Source of the DNA: AC-32 sp963766375
GTDB taxonomy: Bacteria > Actinomycetota > Thermoleophilia > Gaiellales > Gaiellaceae
Length of the DNA stretch: 64,000 nt
Reading direction: 5' to 3'
Assembly: GCA_963766375.1 (NCBI GenBank)
Contig: CAVXZG010000002.1
Location: 37,948 to 101,947 of the forward strand
Shown: positions 33,958 through 44,020 of the stretch, piece after piece
How positions within the stretch are numbered: position 1 is the stretch's first letter
How the letters are laid out: the number at the start of each line of letters is the position of its first letter
The notes under the pieces: generated by a model
The model's input: only the letters and a program-made list of their open reading frames with translations
The model's database searches: none
Told to the model about the DNA's origin: nothing
Program-made: the position numbers and the translations under genes

Positions 33958-36675
33958 TCAGGCGGCGGCCGGCTCCGCCGGGCCGGGGGTCGGGGTCGGA
34001 GTCGGCTCCTCGTGCGCGGCGTGCCGGTCGTAGAGCTTGACGAGCTCGCTTACCGCCAGATAGACGAGCGGGCCGAGCAGGCAGATCCCCCACTGCGAGC
34101 TGGTCAGCGAGACCGTGTCGAAGATCCGCTGCAGCGGCGAGAGCGACGTGACGAGGAACGTGAGCACGAGCGCCGCTCCGATCAGCTGGAGGAACCGCCG
34201 GTTCGCGAGCGTGTAGTGGCCGAAGATGCTTCCCGTCGGCTCACGTGCCTCGAGCGCGGCCACGATGTGCATCAAGGACAACGTGGTCAGGCCCATCGTC
34301 GTCGCGATCACGAGGTCGTACCGGTGCTCGCCCCAGGCGACCACGCCGAGCGCGAGAGCCGCCATCACGAGCCCCAGGAAGCCGAGGCGGACCGCAAGCG
34401 ACCGATTGACGACCGCCGCGTCCGCGTCTCTCGGCCGGCGCTGCATCAGGCCCGGCACGGCCGCGTCGAAGCCCAGGCCGATCGCAAGCAGGACGTCGAT
34501 CGCGAAGTTGACCCAGAGGATCTGCAGCGGAGTCAGCGGAGCCCCGTTGGCGACGTCGAAGATCCCCGCGCCGACGAACAGGAGGATGAACGCACCCAGC
34601 TCGATCAGCTGGATGCGCACGTACTTCATCAGGTTGTCGTAGATGCCGCGGCCGCCCTCGACCGCGCTCACGATGGTCGCAAAGTTGTCGTCCGTGAGGA
34701 TCATGTCGCCGGCTTCCTTCGTGACCTCGGTACCGGTGATCCCCATCGCGACGCCGATGTCCGCGCGCTTGAGCGCCGGCGCGTCGTTGACGCCGTCCCC
34801 GGTCATCGAGACGACGTTGCCCTTGCGCTTGAGCATGTCGACGAGGCGCACCTTGTCCTCGGGGGCGACGCGCGCGACGACGCCGATCTCCTCGACCTGC
34901 GTCTCGAGCTCCTCGTCGCTGAGGGCGGCGAACTCGGTCCCGGACATCGCTCTCCCCTCGATCCCGAGCTCGGCCGCGATCGCGGAGGCCGTGGTCACGT
35001 GGTCGCCGGTGATCATGCGCGCGCGGATCCCAGCCGCCTTGCATTGGGCGATCGCATCCTTCGCCTCCTTGCGCGGTGGGTCGACGATCGCGACGAGCGC
35101 CAGCAGAGTCAGCCCTTGAACTTCGTCCAGCAGCGAGCCGTCAGGGTCGAACGCGGCGGGGTCGATGTCCCGTGAGGCCACCGCCAACACGCGCAGGCCC
35201 TCGCCGGCGAGGCGGTCGTTCTCGGCGAGCACTCGGTCACGGCCCTCGTCCGTTGGCACGTTCGAGCCGTCCACGTCACGGACCTGCGACGAGCGCGCGA
35301 GCAGCACGTCGGGTGCTCCCTTGACGAAGCAGCGGATGACCTTGCGGCCGTTGTCCTCCAGCTCGTGAAAGGTCGCCATCAGCTTGTACTCGGAGTCGAA
35401 CGGCACCTCGCCGACACGTGGGTAGACGCGCCTTGTCTCGTCGACATCGAGCCCGCCCTTTGCGGCAAGCACGACGAGCGCCGCCTCGGTGGGATCCCCG
35501 ACGATCTCGCCGTCGTGTACCGCCGCGTCGTTCGCCAGCGCCATCGGCAGCATGAACGGCTCGAACTCGACATCCCCCTCGCCCGCGACGTGAAGGATCT
35601 TGCCCTCGGTCGAGTAGCCCTCCCCTTCGATCGAATATCGATGGCCGACGATCACGAGCTGGCGCGCGGTCATCTGGTTGAGCGTCAGCGTGCCCGTCTT
35701 GTCGGAGCAGATCGCCGAGGTCGCGCCGAGGGTCTCCACCGACCGCAGCCGCTTGACGATCGCGCCCTTCGCCGCGAGCGCCTGGGTGCCCATCGACAGC
35801 ATCGTCGTCACGACCGCCGGCATACCCGTCGGGATGGCGGAGATGGCGAGGCTGATCCCGATCAGGAAGAGGTCGTCGAAGCTGTCCCCGCGGATCAGGC
35901 CGATCACGATCACGAGGACCAGGGCGGCCGCGGCCATGATCGTGATCAGGATCGTCAGCTGGTCGAGCTGACGGGTGAGCGGCGTCTTCTCCTGCTGGAC
36001 CTGGCTGAGCATCCCCGAGATGTGCCCGACCTCGGTCTCCATCCCGGTTCCGGTCACCACCATCTCGCCCCGGCCGCGGGTCACGGTCGAGTTCATGTAC
36101 GCCATGTCCGTGCGGTCGCCAAGAGGCACGTCCTCGCCGGCGACCGGCTCGACCGACTTCAGGACGGGCGTGCTCTCGCCCGTGAGAGCCGCCTCCTCGA
36201 TCTCGAGCGTGGCGGCGACGGTCAGCCGGCCGTCGGCCGGGATCCTGTCGCCGGCCTCGAAGGAGACCACGTCGCCCGGCACGAGCTCCTCGGCCGGGAT
36301 GTCCACCTGCCCCCCTCCCCGGCGGGCGTGCGCCTTGATCAGGAGCATCTTCTGGAGCGCGGCGACGCTCTCGGCCGCCTTGCCCTCCTGGTTCAGGCCG
36401 AGGATCGCGTTCAGCACGGTCAGGCCGATGATCACGAGCCCCGTCGCGAACTCCTGCAACGCCGCGATGCTGACGATCGCCGCGCCGAGCAGGACGAGCT
36501 GCATCAGGTCGCGGTACTGGCGGAGGAAGACACGCCAGCCCGGCTCCTTCTCCGCCTCGGCCAGCTTGTTCGGGCCGTACTGCGCCCGCCGCCGCTCGAC
36601 CTCGGCGGCGTCGAGCCCTGTGCGAGGATCGACGCCGAGCTGCGCGCTGACCTCCTCGCTGGTGAGGCCGTACAA
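33958..36675 (-). CDS. P2-type cation-transporting ATPase, atypical ion site
   Basis: The 905-residue pump has the actuator 'EEAALTGEST', phosphorylation site 'AICSDKTGTLTLNQM', nucleotide-binding 'CFVKGAPDVLL', hinge 'MTGDGVNDAPALKRADIG' and ten membrane segments. The helix-4 ion motif is PTGMP instead of the PEGLP of Ca pumps. In helix 6 the Ca-pump Thr is Ile, so the ion cannot be assumed. TTG 36675 opens the unbroken frame. A better start is ATG 36730 with GGAGG six bases upstream ('MAEPTAS...'), which joins in frame if one base near 36676 is extra. It belongs to the arginine deiminase run. Confidence 0.92.
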   Translation of the reverse strand: MYGLTSEEVSAQLGVDPRTGLDAAEVERRRAQYGPNKLAEAEKEPGWRVFLRQYRDLMQLVLLGAAIVSIAALQEFATGLVIIGLTVLNAILGLNQEGKAAESVAALQKMLLIKAHARRGGGQVDIPAEELVPGDVVSFEAGDRIPADGRLTVAATLEIEEAALTGESTPVLKSVEPVAGEDVPLGDRTDMAYMNSTVTRGRGEMVVTGTGMETEVGHISGMLSQVQQEKTPLTRQLDQLTILITIMAAAALVLVIVIGLIRGDSFDDLFLIGISLAISAIPTGMPAVVTTMLSMGTQALAAKGAIVKRLRSVETLGATSAICSDKTGTLTLNQMTARQLVIVGHRYSIEGEGYSTEGKILHVAGEGDVEFEPFMLPMALANDAAVHDGEIVGDPTEAALVVLAAKGGLDVDETRRVYPRVGEVPFDSEYKLMATFHELEDNGRKVIRCFVKGAPDVLLARSSQVRDVDGSNVPTDEGRDRVLAENDRLAGEGLRVLAVASRDIDPAAFDPDGSLLDEVQGLTLLALVAIVDPPRKEAKDAIAQCKAAGIRARMITGDHVTTASAIAAELGIEGRAMSGTEFAALSDEELETQVEEIGVVARVAPEDKVRLVDMLKRKGNVVSMTGDGVNDAPALKRADIGVAMGITGTEVTKEAGDMILTDDNFATIVSAVEGGRGIYDNLMKYVRIQLIELGAFILLFVGAGIFDVANGAPLTPLQILWVNFAIDVLLAIGLGFDAAVPGLMQRRPRDADAAVVNRSLAVRLGFLGLVMAALALGVVAWGEHRYDLVIATTMGLTTLSLMHIVAALEAREPTGSIFGHYTLANRRFLQLIGAALVLTFLVTSLSPLQRIFDTVSLTSSQWGICLLGPLVYLAVSELVKLYDRHAAHEEPTPTPTPGPAEPAAA

Positions 36676-36722
36676 GGCGCTTGCTTCCGGTTCGTCCCTG
36701 ACCTCGGCAGCTCGCCGTCGGC

Positions 36723-36872
36723 TCAGCCATTTGAGACCTCCACGAGTAGGTTTGAGCGCAGCGCCCCAACGTCGTCGCCGCGGTGGTGCTTGTGGCCGCG
36801 GGCGTAGCCAATCAGGCCGATCACGACGAGCACGAGCCCGAGGACGATCAGCCAGCGAACGGCGTCACGCAT
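36723..36872 (-). CDS. Small single-span membrane protein
   Basis: The 49-residue product has one membrane segment ('LIVLGLVLVVIGLIGYARG') and a His-rich cytoplasmic turn 'GHKHHRG'. The ATG overlaps the stop of the YfcC-type carrier (TGATG), and its end overlaps the likely ATPase ATG at 36730. It may be a small subunit or regulator of one of those transporters; this is inferred from position. Confidence 0.6.
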   Translation of the reverse strand: MRDAVRWLIVLGLVLVVIGLIGYARGHKHHRGDDVGALRSNLLVEVSNG

Positions 36873-38368
36873 CACAGCACCGCCGATACCGCGAGCACGA
36901 CCACGACGAGCCCGGTCAGCATGGCCAGCAGCGGCCAGACCCAGCGAAGGTAGGTCCCGTACGGAACGCGCGCGATCGCCAGGCCGCCCATCACCACTGC
37001 GGAGGTCGGGATGAACAGGTTCATGATCCCCGAGGCGCTCTGGTACGCGGTCACGACGAGCGCCGCGGAGACGTTCACGAACCCGGCGAGGGGCGCCGTG
37101 ATCGGCATCGACAGGGTGGCGAGCCCCGACGAGGACGGGATCAGGAACGAGAGCGGCAGGAAGAGGGCGAACATCACGATCGCGAACGCCGCCTCGCCGG
37201 TGTCGCCCAGCGCCCTCTCGACCCAGTGCAGGACGGTGTCCGTGATCTGGCCGTTGTTCATGATCACGGTGATCCCGCGGGCGATCCCGATGATCAGGGC
37301 AACCCCGAGCAGGTCGCCGGCGCCGGTCGACGAACGTGGAGGTCAGCTCGCCTTCGCCCAGCCGGGCGACCAGCCCGATGATGATCGAGAACAGGAGGAA
37401 CGAAGCGGTCATCTCCGGGAACCACCACCAGAGCGTGGGGATCGCGAATCCCGAGGTCCTCCCAGGGGATGACCCCGTAGATCATCACGAGGAAGGCGAG
37501 CGCGAACAGGGCAAGGATCAGCTTGTGCGTGCCCGTGAGCGTGATCTCGCCGTCTTCGGCCTGGCCCCGGAAGCGTGCCTCGTTTTCCGCCTTCAGGTCG
37601 TAGACGGCCGACTTCGTCGGGTCCTTCTTGACGCGGTCGGCGTAGCGGAGGACGAAGAAGATTCCGATCGCGAGGCCAACGATCAGGATCACCAGCCGCC
37701 CGACGAGGCCCGTCGCTGATCGAGACGCCGGCAATCCCCGAAGCAATTCCTGTCGCAAACGGGTTGACCGTCGAGCCGATCACCCCGATCCCGCAGCCGA
37801 GCAGGACGACCGCCGCCCCGGTCAGGGCGTCGTAGCCCGCGGCGATCAGCACCGTGATCACCAGCGCGTAGAAGGCGAGGCTCTCCTCGGCCATCCCGTA
37901 GCTCGTGCCGCCCAGGGCGAAGACGCTCATCAGCACCGGGATCAGCCAGCGCTCGCGGCCCTCCATCCGCTTGACGAGCGAGCCGATGCCCGCCTGGATC
38001 GCCCCCGTCTTCATCGTGATGCCGAGGAATCCGCCGATCACGAGGATGAAGAGCGCGATGTCGATCGCGCCGAAGAGCGTTCCCGAGTTGTAGTAGTTGA
38101 TGTTCCCCTTGCCGTTCTCGATCCCGTAGAGGCCGTTGATCGGCGCGGTCAGCGAGTCGACGAGGATCCGGGCGGGCTTCGCCGCGACCTCGTGGTAGGT
38201 GCCCGGGATCGGCTCGCCGTTGGCGTTCAGGTTGTAGGTGCCGGCCGGGATCACCCACGTCGCGATCGCCGCCAGCACGATCAGCGCGAACAGGATCGTG
38301 TAGGCGGAGGGGAGCGAGAACCCGCGCTTCTTCGGCTCCGGAGCCGGGACGGCCACCTGCTCGGTCAT
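36872..38368 (-). CDS. YfcC-family carrier of the arginine deiminase operon, three frameshifts
   Basis: About 498 residues of a 12-13-segment YfcC-type carrier: 'FSLPSAYTILFALIVLAAIA', 'AAVVLLGCGIGVIGSTVNPF', 'LLFSIIIGLVARLGEGEL' and 'FLIPSSSGLATLSMPITAPL'. In arc operons such proteins are taken to exchange arginine for ornithine in place of ArcD. The frame changes near 37711, 37445 and 37328, each explained by one extra base; together they restore a length divisible by three. The ATG overlaps the arcC stop (ATGA). The conservation across breaks suggests sequence error. Confidence 0.8.
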
Positions 38369-39318
38369 GCCACCTCCGCCAGCTCGACGCCGTCGGCGTC
38401 GCGAGTGACGATCGTGCCCGTCTCGCCGCGGAGCAGCGCCCCGGTGTCCGTAATCGAGCCGATGGCGGCCAGGCCTCCGGTCTCTGCGGCGAACGAGCAG
38501 GCTGCGCGGACCTTCGGCCCCATCGAGCCCGCCGCGAACTCCGTTGCCATGAGGGCTTCGGGCGTGGCGCGGCGGATCGCTCGCTGCTCCGGCGTTCCCC
38601 ACCCGTCGTAGACGGCGTCGACGTCGGTGACGATCACGAGCGCGTCAGCGCCCAGGTCCTTCGCGAGCAACGCGCTCGCGAGGTCCTTGTCGATCACGGC
38701 CTCGACGCCGACGAGCTGCCGTCCGGCCGGCGCCGCGTCGTCGGTGTACATGACCGGAATGCCGCCGCCCCCGGCGCAGATGACGACGCAGTCGTGCTCG
38801 AGGAGCCACTGGACCGGCTCGATCCCGAAGATCCGCTGCGGCAGCGGCGAGGGGACGACGCGGCGGAAGCTGTCGCCGTCCGGCTTGAACTCCCAGCCCT
38901 TCTCCTTGGCGAGCTTCTTGGACTCGGCTTCGGCGTAGACCGGGCCGATCGGCTTCGTCGGGTCCTGAAAGGCCGGGTCGTCGCGGTCGACTTCGATCAA
39001 GGTGAGCAGCGACGCGAGACGCTTGTCGGGCGGAAGCTCGTTCCCGAGCTCCTGCTGGATCAGGTAGCCGATCATCCCCTCGGTCTGGGCCCCGAGCAGG
39101 TCGAGCGGGTACGCCTCGACCTCGGTGTAGGCCGAGCCCTGCAGGGCCAGCAGCCCGACCTGGGGCCCGTTGCCGTGAGAGATCACGAGCTCGTGCTCGA
39201 GCGCCATCGGTGCCAGCGCCTTGCACGCCACGCGCGCGTTGGCGCGCTGGTTCTCGGCGGTCAGGGGCTCGCCCCGCCGGAGCAGGGCGTTCCCGCCCAG
39301 TGCGGCTACGACCCGCAT
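38365..39318 (-). CDS. arcC: Carbamate kinase
   Basis: The 317-residue product makes ATP from carbamoyl phosphate and ADP, the energy-yielding step of the arginine deiminase pathway. Motifs are 'VAALGGNALLRRG' at the N-terminus, 'VISHGNGPQVGLLALQ', 'CAGGGGIPVMY' and 'GSMGPKVRAACSFAAE'. The ATG lies two bases after the arcB stop. Its stop overlaps the carrier ATG. Confidence 0.95.
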   Translation of the reverse strand: MRVVAALGGNALLRRGEPLTAENQRANARVACKALAPMALEHELVISHGNGPQVGLLALQGSAYTEVEAYPLDLLGAQTEGMIGYLIQQELGNELPPDKRLASLLTLIEVDRDDPAFQDPTKPIGPVYAEAESKKLAKEKGWEFKPDGDSFRRVVPSPLPQRIFGIEPVQWLLEHDCVVICAGGGGIPVMYTDDAAPAGRQLVGVEAVIDKDLASALLAKDLGADALVIVTDVDAVYDGWGTPEQRAIRRATPEALMATEFAAGSMGPKVRAACSFAAETGGLAAIGSITDTGALLRGETGTIVTRDADGVELAEVA

Positions 39319-39320
39319 CC

Positions 39321-40328
39321 TCAGCTGCCGAGCGTCGCGACCATCACGGCCTTGATCGTGTGCAGCCGGTTTTCGGCCTCGTCGAAGACGACCGACGCCG
39401 GCGACTCGAAGACCTCCTCGGTCACCTCGAGCGACTCCATCCCGAACTTCTCGAAGATCTCCTTCCCGACCTGGGTCTCGGTGTTGTGGAAGGCCGGCAG
39501 GCAGTGCATGAACTTCACGTCCGGGTTGCCGGTCGCCGCCATCGTCTCCGAGTTCACCTGGTAGGGCTTGAGCAGCTCGATCCGCTCCGCCCAGACCTCG
39601 TCCGGCTCTCCCATCGAGACCCAGACGTCGGTGAGCAGGAAGTCGGCGCCCTGAACGGCCTCCTGGACGTCGTCGGTGATCGTGATCTGCGCTCCGGTCT
39701 CGGCGGCGATCGACTTCGCAAGCTGGACGATCTCGTCGCGGGGCCAGAGCGCCTTCGGGCTGGCGATCCGGACGTCCATCCCGAGCTTCGCACCGCCGAC
39801 CAGGTAGGAGTCGGCCATGTTGAAGCGGGCGTCGCCCAGGTAGCAGAAGACGACCTCGTTCGGCGCCTTGGACACGTGCTCGCGGAAGGTGAGGAAGTCC
39901 GCGAGGATCTGCGTCGGGTGCCACTCGTCGGTGAGCCCGTTGTAGACGGGGACGCCGGCGTTCGCGGCGAGCTCCTCGGCCACGTCCTGGCCGAAGCCGC
40001 GGTACTCGATCGCGTCGTACATGCGGCCCAGCACCCGCGCTGTGTCCTTCGCCGTCTCCTTGTGGCCCATGTGCGAGCCGCCCGGCCCGATGAAGGTGAC
40101 ATGGGCGCCCTGGTCGTAGGCGGCGACCTCGAACGCGCAGCGCGTCCTCGTCGAGTCCTTCTCGAAGATCAGCGCGATCTCCTTGCCGATGAGCTTCTGC
40201 TCCTCGCGCCCTTCCTTCTTGGCCGCCTTCAGCTCCGCCGCGAGGTCGATCAGGTAGGTGATCTCCTCGGGGCTGAAGTCGGCCAGCTTGAGGAAGTGCT
40301 TCCCGCGCAGGTCGGTCATCGTAGCCAT
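39321..40328 (-). CDS. arcB: Ornithine carbamoyltransferase (catabolic, arginine deiminase pathway)
   Basis: The 335-residue product converts citrulline and phosphate to ornithine and carbamoyl phosphate when working in this pathway. Seen are the carbamoyl-phosphate motif 'KDSTRTRCAFE', 'DEWHPTQILADF' and the ornithine-binding 'MHCLPAFHN'. The ATG at 40328 follows AGGAACG and lies 17 bp after arcA. The catabolic role is inferred from the operon; the same fold also serves arginine synthesis. Confidence 0.95.
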   Translation of the reverse strand: MATMTDLRGKHFLKLADFSPEEITYLIDLAAELKAAKKEGREEQKLIGKEIALIFEKDSTRTRCAFEVAAYDQGAHVTFIGPGGSHMGHKETAKDTARVLGRMYDAIEYRGFGQDVAEELAANAGVPVYNGLTDEWHPTQILADFLTFREHVSKAPNEVVFCYLGDARFNMADSYLVGGAKLGMDVRIASPKALWPRDEIVQLAKSIAAETGAQITITDDVQEAVQGADFLLTDVWVSMGEPDEVWAERIELLKPYQVNSETMAATGNPDVKFMHCLPAFHNTETQVGKEIFEKFGMESLEVTEEVFESPASVVFDEAENRLHTIKAVMVATLGS

Positions 40329-40344
40329 CGTTTCGTTCCTTTCC

Positions 40345-41577
40345 TCATGCGTCGCGGACGATCGGGCAGGTCATGCAGTGGCCGCCGCCGCGACCGCGGC
40401 CGAGCTCCTGGCCTGCGATCGCGAGCACCTCGACCCCGGCCTTGGCGAGCTTCGCGTTGGTCGCCTCGTTGCGCTCGTAGGCGACTACGACCCCCGGCTC
40501 GAGCGCGACGACGTTGTTGCCGTCGTCCCACTGGGCCCGCTCGGCCTCGAACTCGTCGCCTGCGGTCGGGACGAGCTTCAGCTCGGTTAGTCCGAGGGCG
40601 TCCTGCACCTCGTCGAGGAACGATCGTTCCGAGACCTCCGCCTGCACCCCGGCCGGCCCGCCGGGAGTGAACAGGATCGGCCTGATCTGGGAGACGACCG
40701 GCTCGTACAGAGTCGCGAGGTCGCGGTCGCAGAAGGTGAACACCGTGTCGAGGTGCATCGCCGCGCGGTCGCGCGGCATCTGGGCTCCGATCACGAGTCG
40801 CGCGGCACCTGCGGCGAACATGTTCTGGGCGAGGATGCTGACCGCCCTGGCGGTGCTGCGCTCGCCCATCCCGACGAGCACGACGCCGTCGCCCACGGGC
40901 ATCATGTCGCCGCCCTCCATCCGCGCGCTCCCCCAGTCGTGGTCGGCGCCGCCGAACCAGATCTTGAAGTCGGCGTCGCGGAAACGGGGATGGAAGCGGT
41001 AGACCGCCTCGACGTTCAGCGTCTCGAGCTGCCTCGCCGGCCAGAACATCGGGTTGAGCGAGACCCCGCCGTAGAGCCACGCGCTCGTGTCCCGCGTGAA
41101 GAGCTGGTTCGGGAGCGGAGCAAGGACGAAGTCGGTCGCGTGCAGCGCGTCGCCGATCGCCGACTTGATCTCGTCGGGCAGCTCCAGAACCGTCACGCCG
41201 CCGGTCAGCCGGGTGGCCAGCTCGTCCGACGGCATCTCGGTCAGCCAGGCCGTCAGCGGCTCGGTGAACATGACGGTCACTTCCTCCGGCCGGATGCGCC
41301 GGGAGAGCAGCCACTCGCGGGCTTCCTTGTCGTCAAGCGTCTGCGCCAGCAGCTCGTGGAGCAGGAGCACCTCGACGCCGCGCTCGCGCATGAGGTCGAC
41401 GAAGGCGTCGTGCTCCTGCCGGGCGTGGCGCACCCAGATCACGTCGTCGAACAACAGCTCGTGGGCGTTGCTCGGCGAGAGGCGTTCGTGGGCGAGGTCA
41501 GGACGGTGCACCATCACCGTCCGGAGCGTTCCGACCTCCGAGTTCGTCCCGAGAGTCGCTTCGGTGGCCGTGCTCAT
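40345..41577 (-). CDS. arcA: Arginine deiminase
   Basis: The 410-residue product hydrolyses arginine to citrulline and ammonia. Conserved parts are 'TLRTVMVHRPDLAHERLSP', 'NQLFTRDTSAWLYGGVSLNP', 'EGGDMMPVGDGVVLVGMGER' and the catalytic cysteine near the end in 'GGGHCMTCPIVRDA'. The ATG at 41577 follows GAAAGGAGACC. It is the first gene of the arc run; the 99-bp gap upstream could hold its promoter. Confidence 0.96.
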   Translation of the reverse strand: MSTATEATLGTNSEVGTLRTVMVHRPDLAHERLSPSNAHELLFDDVIWVRHARQEHDAFVDLMRERGVEVLLLHELLAQTLDDKEAREWLLSRRIRPEEVTVMFTEPLTAWLTEMPSDELATRLTGGVTVLELPDEIKSAIGDALHATDFVLAPLPNQLFTRDTSAWLYGGVSLNPMFWPARQLETLNVEAVYRFHPRFRDADFKIWFGGADHDWGSARMEGGDMMPVGDGVVLVGMGERSTARAVSILAQNMFAAGAARLVIGAQMPRDRAAMHLDTVFTFCDRDLATLYEPVVSQIRPILFTPGGPAGVQAEVSERSFLDEVQDALGLTELKLVPTAGDEFEAERAQWDDGNNVVALEPGVVVAYERNEATNAKLAKAGVEVLAIAGQELGRGRGGGHCMTCPIVRDA

Positions 41578-41676
41578 GTGCGGTCTCCTTTCGTGCCCGA
41601 CTGGCGGCCAGTCGTTCGACCCCGACGCTCGACTCGATCCGCGCTTTTTCGCAAGGATCATAACGGGGCCGAGCCG

Positions 41677-43269
41677 TCAGCCGAGCAGCATCTCGTCGCC
41701 GCCTGCCGAGGGTTCCGGGTCGGGGAGTCGGGTCATCCGGAAACCGTTGACGAGGCCGAGCAGCGCCGCGAGGAGCGGGATGAGCAGCGCGATCTGAAGG
41801 GCCCTGGGCCTTGCCTTGGTGTTGATGTGGAGGATCTCGGCCTTGACGTCCGCCGGCTGCCCGGCGAGCAGCTCCTCGAGGTGGGTGTTGGTCAGCACCT
41901 CGGCGTTCTTCTCTAGGCCCTTCGCGACCTGCTTCTGCTCGGCGGGCGAGAGCACCGCGCTCTCGTTTGCCAGGTGGGTGAAGATGAGCGAGAGCGACGC
42001 GAGCATGATCGCGCCGGCGAAGGCGAGTCCGAAGGAGAGCCCGAACGAGCCGCCCGCGGAGTTCACGCCGGCGGCCTCGCTGACGCGCTCCTCCTCGATC
42101 GGCGAGAGCGTGTAGTTGTTGAGCTGCGAGACGAGCAGTCCGAGACCGGCACCCGCGATTAGAAGCGGCACTGCCATCGCCCAGCCGGAGTCGGCCCGCG
42201 GAACGACCGGGATCAGGACGGCGACGCCGACGGCAAGCAGCAGAAACCCCGCCCGGATGATCTTGCTGGGACTGCGCTTCCCGGCTCGCTTGCCGGCGAT
42301 CAGGGCGACCGCGAACATGCTCAGCGAGAGCGGCGCGAGCGACACGCCGGCCTCCAAGGCGTTGTACTCGAGCACCATCTGCAGGTAGATCGGGAGCGCG
42401 ATCATCAGGCCGCCAAGGGCGATCTGCTGGAGCGTCTGCGAAGAGATGCCGAGGCGGAAGTACTTCGACTGAAAGAGCGCGGCGTCGATCAGTGCCGGCT
42501 TGCCTTCGCGCTTGCGCTTCATGAGCCACCAGGCCAGCGAGCCGAGGCCGACGACGCCGACGGCGAGGAGGATGCCCACCGCTCCGCCACCCTCCCCCCA
42601 GACGAGGATTCCGAGCACGACCCCGCCCATGCCCACCGCGGAGAGGATCGCGCCCACGACATCGACTCGCCGGTCGCCCGTGTACGGGACGTCGTGGACG
42701 CGGCGGCTGCCCACGAGCACGATCGCGATGATCACGACCTCACCGAAGAACGCGACGCGCCATGAGAGGTACGTCGTGATGAAGCCGCCGACCAGCGGCC
42801 CGATCGCAGCGGCGATCGCGGCCGCGGCGCCGACGAGTGCGTAGGCCCGCCGCTGCATCGGGCCCTGGAAGTTCCCGTGGATCAGCGCCTGCATCGACGG
42901 AAGCAGCAGGGACGCGCCGAGGCCGCCGATGATCGCCCAGAAGACGATGATCGACCACAGACTCTGCGACAGCGTCATCGAGAGCGCCCCGGCTGCATAC
43001 CCCAGCAGGCCGAGCACGTACGCGCGCTTGCGACCGATCAGGTCGGCGATCTTGCTCCCGATCAGGATGAACGCGGCCGAGACGAGCGCCTCCAGCGCGA
43101 TCGCCGACTGCACCCCGCTCGCGGTCGTGTCGAGATCGTGAACCACCGCCGAGATCGACACGTTCATCAGCGACGTGTCGACCACGAGCACGAACATCGC
43201 CATCGCCAGCAGGATCGCGAGCCGCTGATCGCCGCTCGACTCCTCCGGTGCCGCGGTTGTCATATCCAT
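41677..43269 (-). CDS. DHA2-family MFS drug/proton antiporter
   Basis: The 530-residue, 14-segment exporter has the motif-A loop 'GSKIADLIGRKRAYVLG' and motif C 'GAAAAIAAAIGPLVGGFI'. A 60-residue C-terminal extracytoplasmic region precedes the last segment ('PAEQKQVAKGLEKNAEVL'). The ATG at 43269 is preferred (GAGG eight bases upstream) over GTG 43275. It is read in the same direction as the arc genes. Substrate unknown. Confidence 0.9.
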   Translation of the reverse strand: MDMTTAAPEESSGDQRLAILLAMAMFVLVVDTSLMNVSISAVVHDLDTTASGVQSAIALEALVSAAFILIGSKIADLIGRKRAYVLGLLGYAAGALSMTLSQSLWSIIVFWAIIGGLGASLLLPSMQALIHGNFQGPMQRRAYALVGAAAAIAAAIGPLVGGFITTYLSWRVAFFGEVVIIAIVLVGSRRVHDVPYTGDRRVDVVGAILSAVGMGGVVLGILVWGEGGGAVGILLAVGVVGLGSLAWWLMKRKREGKPALIDAALFQSKYFRLGISSQTLQQIALGGLMIALPIYLQMVLEYNALEAGVSLAPLSLSMFAVALIAGKRAGKRSPSKIIRAGFLLLAVGVAVLIPVVPRADSGWAMAVPLLIAGAGLGLLVSQLNNYTLSPIEEERVSEAAGVNSAGGSFGLSFGLAFAGAIMLASLSLIFTHLANESAVLSPAEQKQVAKGLEKNAEVLTNTHLEELLAGQPADVKAEILHINTKARPRALQIALLIPLLAALLGLVNGFRMTRLPDPEPSAGGDEMLLG

Positions 43270-43394
43270 GCTCACGACCTCAAACGCCGAAGAAGACGTG
43301 CTCGGCGGCCTCTTCTGAACGTCGGGCTCCGGCCAGGCGCGTCGGTCACGTCATCGCCTAGCCGGAGCCCCCTAGTCGAACGGTCGGCTTTCCC

Positions 43395-43790
43395 CTACTC
43401 CATTGACGGTCTGTCGTCCCACCGGACGATCAGCGCGTAGAGGACGACCAGCGTGAGGGCCTGCACCGTCAGCGCCCACAGGGGGTACTGCGCGCTGCCG
43501 AAGAAGCCGAGCTGCGCGATGAAGTTGAGGCTGCCAACCACGATCGCGAGCCAGCGTGCCCAGCTCGATCCTGCGAGGAGACCGAGGCCGGCAAGGCCGA
43601 TCACGATGCCCCAGAGCAGTGTGATCCAGCCCCAGGTGGTCGTGTCGAAGACGATGATCTGGTTCGGGCCTAGGACGTAGTACTCGCTGCGGATGACCGC
43701 GATCAGGCCTTCGAAGAAGTCCAGCATCGCGATGATGAGCATCATCCAGCCGGCGAAGGCGATCCACCCAGTCCAGGCGCTTGTTTTCAT
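43395..43790 (-). CDS. DUF7144-type four-helix membrane protein
   Basis: The 131-residue protein has four membrane segments and the pattern 'GWIAFAGWMMLIIAMLDFFE', 'TWGWITLLWGIVIGLAGLGL' and 'SWARWLAIVVGSLNFIAQL', typical of small actinobacterial membrane proteins (DUF7144). AAAGGAG lies before the ATG. Function unknown. Confidence 0.75.
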   Translation of the reverse strand: MKTSAWTGWIAFAGWMMLIIAMLDFFEGLIAVIRSEYYVLGPNQIIVFDTTTWGWITLLWGIVIGLAGLGLLAGSSWARWLAIVVGSLNFIAQLGFFGSAQYPLWALTVQALTLVVLYALIVRWDDRPSME

Positions 43791-44020
43791 TCGTAGCTCC
43801 TTTCGTTGTGCTACGCGTTCGGCCCCTGGCGGTTCGTTCCTCCCGCTCAGGACTCAGCCGGCAACTCCCTTGCTGCGCGTGCGTCGGTGGAGTTGCGACC
43901 ATAAGCCGGGCGCTCTCCCAGTTGGTTCATCCTATAGGGGTGATGCCGACGCTCAGGTTGACCGACGTGCGGCATTCGACGTCTTCAGCGACGGCTAGGC
44001 GAAGGGCTTAGACTCGTGCG

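Noticed and set aside
35365..36807. 480-codon open frame on the plus strand
   Set aside because: Antisense to the P-type ATPase; shadow composition.
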